Source: Caulobacteraceae bacterium (GTDB lineage: Bacteria > Pseudomonadota > Alphaproteobacteria > Caulobacterales > Caulobacteraceae). From it: a DNA stretch of 5,069 nucleotides. Under the pieces are notes generated by a model, which saw only the letters and a program-made list of their open reading frames with translations, was not told where the DNA came from and made no database searches. The stretch is taken from contig CANGEH010000189.1 in the NCBI GenBank assembly GCA_947452665.1, positions 1-5,069 on the forward strand, read 5' to 3'. Positions 1 through 3,697 of this stretch are shown one piece after another (position 1 is the stretch's first letter; the number at the start of each line of letters is the position of its first letter). A program made the translations under genes and the position numbers.

Positions 1-58
1 CGAAGGGGTGGAGGGGGCCTCAGCGGCCCAAACGCCTCCTTCCGCCTTCCCCGCGCAG

Positions 59-137
59 TCCCCGCCTTCGCGGGGAGGGACCCAGACCGTTTCGCACGCC
101 CTGTAATCGACGATCTGGATCCCCGCCTTCGCGGGGA
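59..137. repeat. REP-like hairpin doublet (two 18-nt palindromes)
   Basis: The unit TCCCCGCCTTCGCGGGGA occurs exactly at 59-76 and 120-137. Each copy folds into a 7-bp stem (TCCCCGC/GCGGGGA) with a CTTC loop. The flanks are inverted relative to each other: CCCAGA at 81-86 follows the first copy and TCTGGA at 115-120 precedes the second. The pair therefore looks like a BIME-style head-to-head doublet rather than a simple direct repeat. A third copy lies at 3054-3071. Repeats of this sort are common between genes in some GC-rich alphaproteobacteria. They can act as transcript-stabilising or terminating hairpins, but no role is shown here. Confidence 0.7.
77..97 (+). repeat. 21-nt flank sequence repeated at 3068-3088
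   Basis: A 21-nt stretch beginning GGGACCCAGACCG and ending TTTCGCAC follows the first hairpin repeat. It occurs again without mismatch, in the same orientation, at 3068-3088, also next to the hairpin palindrome. The repeat family is therefore longer than the palindrome alone. The two copies bracket the three small secreted genes and the transporter gene. Confidence 0.7.
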
Positions 138-256
138 AGGCGGGTGAGGGGGCATCCTGGCCCTGGCGATTTTTTCGGGTACTCCGACCTCGCCGCAGTG
201 TGTTAAAATTGCCAGAACATATTAATTTTATACTGTAATTTTGAGTTTAACTGGTT

Positions 257-285
257 TTGGAATTCACATTTCAAGAAATTAATAT
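257..285 (+). promoter_or_regulatory. Candidate sigma70-type promoter of the small secreted-protein cluster
   Basis: TTGGAA at 257-262 and TAATAT at 280-285 match the -35 and -10 consensus at four of six positions each, with an ideal 17-bp spacer. Transcription would then start near 292, about 30 nt before the first start codon. The surrounding AT-rich sequence offers other weak matches, for example TTGCCA at 209-214 with TATACT at 229-234, but that spacer is only 14 bp. The location upstream of the gene cluster is a better argument than the matches themselves. Confidence 0.35.
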
Positions 286-303
286 AGGTAAAAACTACCT
301 ATA
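283..303. promoter_or_regulatory. Perfect 8-bp dyad at the presumed transcription start (operator or 5' UTR hairpin)
   Basis: TATAGGTA (283-290) and TACCTATA (296-303) are exact reverse complements separated by AAAAC. The dyad overlaps the end of the candidate -10 box and the likely start site. It could be an operator for a dimeric repressor or a small hairpin near the mRNA 5' end. It lies about 11 nt upstream of the GGGGAA that may serve as ribosome binding site. Symmetry is seen directly; function is inferred, and AT-rich dyads also arise by chance. Confidence 0.4.
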
Positions 304-324
304 AATCAGTTCTCGGGGAAAATT

Positions 325-771
325 ATGAAATCCGTTATTGCACTAAGCTTGGCCATTTCAAGCATCGCAACCGCCTCCATGGCAATTCAAAACCAGCCAA
401 CGCCATCCAACGATTCCAATCCTGTCGCCATGGTCGGGATTTCTTTCAATTTCGGCGGCAAGATCTCTAAGGAAAGCCTTGGCCTGACCGTAAAGATCCT
501 GTCTTCGGATCGTCAAGACCGCGTCGTGGCAGCCGCTGGCGTCACCTATTTCCCATGGGCGCCCAAGCAAAAGTTCGGCCTGGACATCAGCGGCGGTTAC
601 AATTTCGACAAGGTTACGGCCCTAGTCGGTTATGACCTGCTCAATAAGAAACCACAGGCCAGCCTTGGTTATGCCAATACCTATAAGCCAAACGGCGGCA
701 CCATCTGCCCGCCTGGCGTTGTTTTTACGGGTGAATACTTTAACGGAAAACCTGTTTGCGGCATAGTATAG
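325..771 (+). CDS. Small secreted beta-rich protein, paralog 1 of 3 (unrecognised family)
   Basis: The 148-residue product begins with a typical Sec signal peptide: Lys2, a hydrophobic stretch to about residue 16, and SMA at 18-20 as cleavage site. The mature protein is about 128 residues. After a short polar, Pro/Asn-rich linker (21-33) comes a core from VAMVGISFNFGG to SLGYANTYKP (about 34-122). It alternates hydrophobic and polar residues like a set of short beta-strands and contains the invariant SSDRQDR and YFPWAPK segments. The tail after residue 122 holds the only two cysteines, 16 residues apart, a likely disulfide. The ATG is preceded by a weak GGGGAA ribosome site at 315-320. It is the most divergent of the three tandem copies: about 17 of 95 aligned core residues differ from paralog 2. 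The protein probably acts in the periplasm, outer membrane or outside the cell. A small outer-membrane beta-barrel is possible, but there is no terminal aromatic OMP signature. Function unknown. Confidence 0.85.
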   Translation: MKSVIALSLAISSIATASMAIQNQPTPSNDSNPVAMVGISFNFGGKISKESLGLTVKILSSDRQDRVVAAAGVTYFPWAPKQKFGLDISGGYNFDKVTALVGYDLLNKKPQASLGYANTYKPNGGTICPPGVVFTGEYFNGKPVCGIV

Positions 772-785
772 TCGGAATACACCGA

Positions 786-814
786 TTTAGTTTCGCAATT
801 TATGAATTTATACT
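786..814 (+). promoter_or_regulatory. Possible internal promoter before paralog 2
   Basis: The 61-bp gap between paralogs 1 and 2 is AT-rich and contains TATACT at 809-814, a five-of-six match to a -10 box. TTTAGT lies 17 bp upstream at 786-791 and is a weak -35 match. Paralog 2 might therefore be transcribed independently as well as from the upstream promoter. Weak evidence. Confidence 0.2.
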
Positions 815-832
815 TAAATAGGAATAAACACT

Positions 833-1273
833 ATGAAGACCCTTATCGGCCTAACCGCCCTGGCTTCCCTGGTCGCGACCATCGCTTCAGCTGGCGCCTT
901 GCCTGAGGCCCCAAATTCGCGCGATTCAAGCCCCGTCGCCATGGTCGGGATTTCCTATAATTTTGGCGGCCGCGTGGTTGATGAAACTGTCGGCCTGACC
1001 TTCAAGGTCTTGTCTTCGGACCGTCAAGACCGAGCCGTTGTCGCTGCGGGCGTCTCCTATTTCCCATGGGCGCCCAAGGAAAAGTTCGGCCTCGATATCA
1101 GCACTGGCTACAATTTCGACAAGGTTACGGCCCTGGTCGGTTATGACCTGCTCAATAAGAAGCCCCAAGCGAGCCTTGGTTACACCAATACCTATAAGCC
1201 AACTCGCGCTGTTACCTGCCAGCCTGGCTTTGTCTTGATTGGCCAAGCCTGCCAGCCGTTCCAGCCCGCATAA
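833..1273 (+). CDS. Small secreted beta-rich protein, paralog 2 of 3 (unrecognised family)
   Basis: The product has 146 residues. The signal peptide ends with ASA at 18-20, so the mature protein starts near Gly21. A clear AGGAA at 820-824, 8 nt before the ATG, supports the start. The core (about 29-123) differs from paralog 3 at only four of 95 positions (V53I, E83Q, A113V, T118A). The tail (124-146) is almost unrelated in sequence to the other two copies and carries two cysteines 10 residues apart in a C-x-PG...G-x-x-C arrangement. At the DNA level the gene is mosaic: 915-988 is identical to paralog 3, while 1109-1161 differs from paralog 1 at one base only. It sits 61 bp after paralog 1 and 45 bp before paralog 3, consistent with cotranscription. 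Likely exported by Sec; role unknown. Confidence 0.88.
   Translation: MKTLIGLTALASLVATIASAGALPEAPNSRDSSPVAMVGISYNFGGRVVDETVGLTFKVLSSDRQDRAVVAAGVSYFPWAPKEKFGLDISTGYNFDKVTALVGYDLLNKKPQASLGYTNTYKPTRAVTCQPGFVLIGQACQPFQPA
915..988 (+). repeat. 74-nt exact repeat shared by paralogs 2 and 3 (copy 1)
   Basis: Bases 915-988 are identical to 1401-1474, 486 bases downstream, which is also the spacing between the two ATG codons. The tract encodes the start of the conserved core (about residues 28-52). On both sides the genes diverge: the signal-peptide and linker codons upstream vary freely, and about 21 differences appear in the next 213 nt. The sharp edges suggest recent duplication followed by local gene conversion. 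Confidence 0.85.
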
Positions 1274-1318
1274 ACTGTACTATAGCGACTTTTTCTCTTC
1301 GGAAATGGAACTAGCTCT

Positions 1319-1753
1319 ATGAAGACTCTTATCGGCCTAACCGCTCTCGCTTCCCTAGTCGCGGGCATGGCCTTGGCTCAACCCGCGCCATCGGCCCCAC
1401 ATTCGCGCGATTCAAGCCCCGTCGCCATGGTCGGGATTTCCTATAATTTTGGCGGCCGCGTGGTTGATGAAACTATTGGCCTGACCTTCAAGGTCTTGTC
1501 TTCGGACCGTCAAGACCGGGCCGTCGTCGCCGCAGGCGTCTCCTATTTCCCATGGGCGCCCAAGCAAAAGTTCGGCCTCGATATCAGCACTGGCTATAAT
1601 TTTGACAAGGTCACGGCCTTGGTCGGTTATGACCTTCTGAACAAGAAGCCGCAGGTCAGCCTGGGTTATGCCAATACCTATAAGCCAAACGGCGGCATCG
1701 TCTGCCCGCCAAACGGTAGCCTTATTCAAGGTGTTTGCTTTATCAACGTCTAG
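1319..1753 (+). CDS. Small secreted beta-rich protein, paralog 3 of 3 (unrecognised family)
   Basis: The product has 144 residues. The first 15 match paralog 2 exactly, and ALA at 18-20 marks the signal-peptide cleavage site, so the mature chain starts with Gln21 and a Pro/Ala-rich linker. The core is nearly identical to paralog 2. The tail begins NGGIVCPP, as in paralog 1 (NGGTICPP), then diverges; its two cysteines are 10 residues apart. A TGGAA at 1306-1310 leaves 8 nt to the ATG and is an acceptable ribosome site. Most nucleotide differences from paralog 2 are synonymous, so the core appears to be under purifying selection. This is the last gene of the tandem set: an intrinsic terminator begins 19 bases after its stop codon. 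Exported by inference; function unknown. Confidence 0.88.
   Translation: MKTLIGLTALASLVAGMALAQPAPSAPHSRDSSPVAMVGISYNFGGRVVDETIGLTFKVLSSDRQDRAVVAAGVSYFPWAPKQKFGLDISTGYNFDKVTALVGYDLLNKKPQVSLGYANTYKPNGGIVCPPNGSLIQGVCFINV
1401..1474 (+). repeat. 74-nt exact repeat shared by paralogs 2 and 3 (copy 2)
   Basis: This is the second copy of the 74-nt tract at 915-988, in the same orientation and reading frame, within paralog 3. Exact direct repeats of this length, 486 bp apart, are potential sites for slippage or recombination that would delete or add one paralog. Confidence 0.85.
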
Positions 1754-1772
1754 ACCCAACTACCGAGACCGG

Positions 1773-1802
1773 AAAGGGCAGCCCTTAGGGGCTGCCCTTT
1801 TT
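1773..1802 (+). terminator. Strong intrinsic terminator after the three-gene cluster
   Basis: AAAGGGCAGCCC (1773-1784) pairs perfectly with GGGCTGCCCTTT (1789-1800) around a TTAG loop, giving a 12-bp stem. The run of five T at 1798-1802 completes a textbook rho-independent terminator for the + strand. The transporter gene on the opposite strand stops 22 bases away at 1825. The same hairpin could end that transcript too, though only three U would follow the stem in that direction. Confidence 0.9.
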
Positions 1803-1824
1803 GTTGGCGGTTGGTCCAAACGGA

Positions 1825-2961
1825 TCAGGGCTCTTGAGCATAATAACGGCGCAGGGTCGCCATCACGCCGAATGCCCCGATCAGGGCCAAAAGCATGGTT
1901 GCCCAAAGTGGCAGGCCCAGCCCAATGAGACCTGCAGACACTAGGCAACCCAGACTGGCCCCCAGATCATAGCCGCCCTCTGAAACCATGTGAAAGCGCA
2001 AGGTACAGGGCGAGGCCTTGGACATGTTATAGATCGCCGTCATGAGCGGTGGCGTATAAAGACAGACCACCAAGGCGCCCAGCGCATTGGCCAGAACCGA
2101 CACGGCCGGACTGGTCGCATAGGCCCTCAGGCCCAGGGTCGCGGCCATGACCAAAAAGGCCAGAACGGCGGCGCGGCGACCATGGCCTGCATCGACAAAC
2201 CGTCCCAGCACCAGCCCCGCTAGGGCGCTGACCACAGCCCCAAGCGCCAAGGCCCCGCCAAATGCGGTAAAGCTGCCGCCAAGATTGGTGAAGAGGATGA
2301 TCTGCCAGATCCAGACCCAGCCCGCGCACAAAAAGCCATCGCAGGCCAGCAGCAAAAACCCCCTGCGGGCGGCAGCAACCGCGCTTTTGGCCTTGGGCGC
2401 GACCTTGACCTGCGGCCCGCTCAATAAGGGCAAGGCTGAAGCCAGCTGAACCATGGCGGCTATACCAAAGCCTGCCCCTGCGCCGAGGGTTAGCAAGGCC
2501 CAGCCGCCTAGAATGGGGCCCAATATGCCCACCCCGGTTGCCAAGGCTTCGCGCGCACTGACCTGGTGGCCGCGGTGTTCGGCATCACCAAGCGCTGCGA
2601 AATAGGCATGGTAACTTGGCCAATAGACCGCATCGCCAAGCGCCCAGGCAAGACAGAGCGCCAGCCAATAGGGATTGAGGCCGTCCACATAGGGCAAGAT
2701 CAGATAGGGCAGGGCCTGGAAAAGGGTACCGAGCATCAGGGTCGGCTTAAGACCCCAGGCCTTGCCGGCCAATAGGGTCAGCGGCCTTAAGCAAAACCGC
2801 ACGGCCAAGATTAGGGCGATAGAGGCCAGAACCCAAGGCGCGCTCAAACCAGCCTTCAACAGATAGACTGCAAAAAACAGACCGCCCGCATTGGCGGCCA
2901 GCGCATGCAGGCCATAATGCAGGTTCAATTGATTAACCGTCTTGTTTCCGAAGAAGGACAT
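1825..2961 (-). CDS. Major facilitator superfamily transporter
   Basis: Integral inner-membrane protein of about 378 residues, close to the usual 380-420 of 12-TM MFS carriers. Hydrophobic segments alternate with short charged loops along its length, and a longer basic central loop (about residues 183-201, VKVAPKAKSA then AARR) separates two six-helix halves. The loop between helices 8 and 9 keeps an MFS motif A (GRFVDAGHGRR, about 253-263). The equivalent loop in the first half (RPLTLLAGKAWGLKP, about 59-73) lacks the usual acidic residue. A GDAVYWPSYHAYFAALGD stretch near helix 4 is distinctive. The substrate cannot be told from sequence. I chose the ATG at 2959-2961. A TTG at 2980-2982 would add seven residues, but its AAGGA site is only 2 nt away, whereas a GAGAG lies about 11 nt before the ATG. 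It is convergent with the small secreted genes. The 256 bp upstream are repeats, with no clear promoter visible. Confidence 0.9.
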   Translation of the reverse strand: MSFFGNKTVNQLNLHYGLHALAANAGGLFFAVYLLKAGLSAPWVLASIALILAVRFCLRPLTLLAGKAWGLKPTLMLGTLFQALPYLILPYVDGLNPYWLALCLAWALGDAVYWPSYHAYFAALGDAEHRGHQVSAREALATGVGILGPILGGWALLTLGAGAGFGIAAMVQLASALPLLSGPQVKVAPKAKSAVAAARRGFLLLACDGFLCAGWVWIWQIILFTNLGGSFTAFGGALALGAVVSALAGLVLGRFVDAGHGRRAAVLAFLVMAATLGLRAYATSPAVSVLANALGALVVCLYTPPLMTAIYNMSKASPCTLRFHMVSEGGYDLGASLGCLVSAGLIGLGLPLWATMLLALIGAFGVMATLRRYYAQEP

Positions 2962-3053
2962 TTTGGCAAAATCTCTCAGCAAGGTCCTTGCGATAGTCTA
3001 GGCCGCGGAGAAAGGCTAGGGACAGTGCCCTGGCCCAAACCCTTCTGCCGTTT

Positions 3054-3088
3054 TCCCCGCGAAGGCGGGGACCCAGACCGTTTCGCAC
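3054..3088 (-). repeat. Third copy of the REP-like hairpin with its 21-nt flank
   Basis: TCCCCGCGAAGGCGGGGA at 3054-3071 is the reverse complement of the 18-nt palindrome at 59-76 and 120-137: a 7-bp stem with a GAAG loop. It runs directly into the 21-nt sequence shared with 77-97 (here 3068-3088). It lies upstream of the transporter gene, about 90 bp from its start codon. Confidence 0.7.
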
Positions 3089-3110
3089 AGGCGAAAACCG
3101 GCCCCCTACC

Positions 3111-3123
3111 CCCGCTTCGCGGG
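3111..3123. repeat. Short GC hairpin CCCGC-TTC-GCGGG
   Basis: CCCGC at 3111-3115 and GCGGG at 3119-3123 form a 5-bp stem with a TTC loop. After one mismatch, outer TA/TA bases could extend it. It resembles a shortened version of the REP-like palindrome and is one of several hairpins packed into the gap between the transporter and the acetyltransferase. Confidence 0.5.
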
Positions 3124-3125
3124 TA

Positions 3126-3180
3126 CTTCCCCCTGAGGGGGAAGATTTATCGTTCCAAGATCTTCCCCCTCAGGGGGAAG
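3126..3180. repeat. Inverted pair of CTTCCCCC/GGGGGAAG hairpins
   Basis: Two 19-nt hairpins, 3126-3144 and 3162-3180, each have an 8-bp perfect stem CTTCCCCC/GGGGGAAG. Their loops are TGA and TCA, so each is the exact reverse complement of the other. The bases just inside the pair (AT at 3145-3146 and at 3160-3161) continue the symmetry, so the whole 55-bp block is a larger inverted repeat around a 13-nt centre. It lies about 40 bp downstream of the acetyltransferase stop and could protect or end the secA-acetyltransferase transcript. No T-run accompanies it, so it is not a classical terminator. Confidence 0.75.
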
Positions 3181-3181
3181 T

Positions 3182-3194
3182 GGCCCAAAGGGCC
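3182..3194. repeat. GGCCC-AAA-GGGCC hairpin next to the inverted pair
   Basis: A 5-bp stem with an AAA loop starts one base after the second CTTCCCCC hairpin and is followed by GAAGGGGGCC. A related CGAAGGGG string begins the window at position 1, so the same composite repeat may lie just outside the left edge. It is 23 bp from the acetyltransferase stop codon, the first hairpin its transcript would meet. Confidence 0.5.
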
Positions 3195-3217
3195 GAAGGG
3201 GGCCTTGTTCAATCACC

Positions 3218-3691
3218 CTAAACCGCCCGCATCAGATAACGCACCGTCTTTTTGCCGCCATCGAGGCTGGCCTCACCGATCGGTTCAAACCCCAGCTTTT
3301 CATGAAAAGCATCCGAGGCCAGATTGGGCGGATCGGAATTGACTTCGCAAACTATCCGCGTGTGCCCGGCCTTGGCAGCGGCCTCAAACAGGGCGGCATA
3401 GAACTGGCCCGCTAGGCCCCGGCCCCGGGCATGGGCCGCAACCACCACCCGGTCAACATAGACAAACCGGTCATAACGCGCTTTGAGCCAAAGAAAATTG
3501 ACGCTGTCATAGGGTGCGTCCTGGTCAAAGGTCAGCAAAAAGCCGTCGTCCTCGCCGACCTGACGCGCAAAAAACGCCATGGCCAGCATGCGCGCGAACC
3601 GCTCTGGCTCCAGCCAGGACAGCTCAACCGCATGGGCATTGTTCAGCGCCAGCAGGGCTGGGCTTGGAGCGAGGGGGCTTAGAGCCGCCAT
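3218..3691 (-). CDS. GNAT-superfamily N-acetyltransferase (COG3818-like)
   Basis: Predicted cytosolic acetyltransferase of 157 residues that would transfer an acetyl group from acetyl-CoA to an amine; the acceptor is unknown. GNAT motif A is clear: a beta-strand VDRVVVAAHA followed by RGRGLAGQFYAALF (about 79-102), in which R89, G92 and A94 fit the CoA-pyrophosphate loop pattern (Q/R)xxGx(G/A). The later CEVNSDPPN (115-123) and FHEKLGF (129-135) are the usual C-terminal strand and helix. With NFLWLKARYDRFVYVDR before motif A, they recall the COG3818 group of predicted acetyltransferases, a match made from memory. The ATG lies 6 bp after the secA stop, with no obvious ribosome binding site, suggesting translational coupling and cotranscription with secA. 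The ~75 bp beyond its stop hold hairpin repeats. Confidence 0.9.
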   Translation of the reverse strand: MAALSPLAPSPALLALNNAHAVELSWLEPERFARMLAMAFFARQVGEDDGFLLTFDQDAPYDSVNFLWLKARYDRFVYVDRVVVAAHARGRGLAGQFYAALFEAAAKAGHTRIVCEVNSDPPNLASDAFHEKLGFEPIGEASLDGGKKTVRYLMRAV

Positions 3692-3697
3692 TTGGGT

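Larger units (their letters stand above)
1..324. other. Gene-free leader region: GC-rich repeats, then AT-rich promoter region
   Basis: No convincing coding region is seen here on either strand. Bases 1 to about 150 are GC-rich and hairpin-rich: a GGGCC/GGCCC stem at 15-29, then two copies of an 18-nt palindromic repeat (59-76 and 120-137). A run of six T at 170-175 follows, but no stem sits directly in front of it. From about 200 the base composition changes sharply: I count 32 G+C in 124 bases over 201-324 (about 26%), against well over 55% in the flanks. The AT-rich half leads directly into the first small secreted-protein gene and presumably holds its promoter. Confidence 0.7.

Noticed and set aside
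59..137. Possible CRISPR-like repeat array
   Set aside because: Only two nearby copies exist, the unit is a strong palindrome, there is no series of equal spacers, and the flanks are inverted. A REP-like doublet fits better.
155..176. Intrinsic terminator ending in the T-run at 170-175
   Set aside because: No stable stem sits directly before the T-run; the CCTGG and CTGG pieces are direct rather than inverted repeats.
201..285. CtrA binding sites, given several TTAA strings (203, 222, 247, 279)
   Set aside because: No pair has the required TTAA-N7-TTAA spacing; the strings are expected in such AT-rich DNA.
283..324. Riboswitch or attenuator in the leader of the first secreted gene
   Set aside because: One 8-bp stem and about 30 nt of leader are too little for a ligand-binding aptamer, and no leader peptide or alternative terminator stem is seen.
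926..1246. Long open frame on the minus strand opposite paralog 2, with a related one at 1412-1759 opposite paralog 3
   Set aside because: They resemble each other only because the sense genes do. Their products lack a sensible start context, and the sense strand has signal peptides, ribosome sites and synonymous-substitution patterns that mark it as coding.
2980..2982. TTG as the start of the transporter
   Set aside because: Its AAGGA lies only 2 nt upstream, too close to work well, and the ATG at 2959-2961 gives a normal MFS N-terminus.
2905..3342. Open frame on the + strand across the intergenic repeats
   Set aside because: It overlaps the transporter and acetyltransferase genes on the other strand, and its middle is a translation of hairpin repeats. 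It has no domain-like features.
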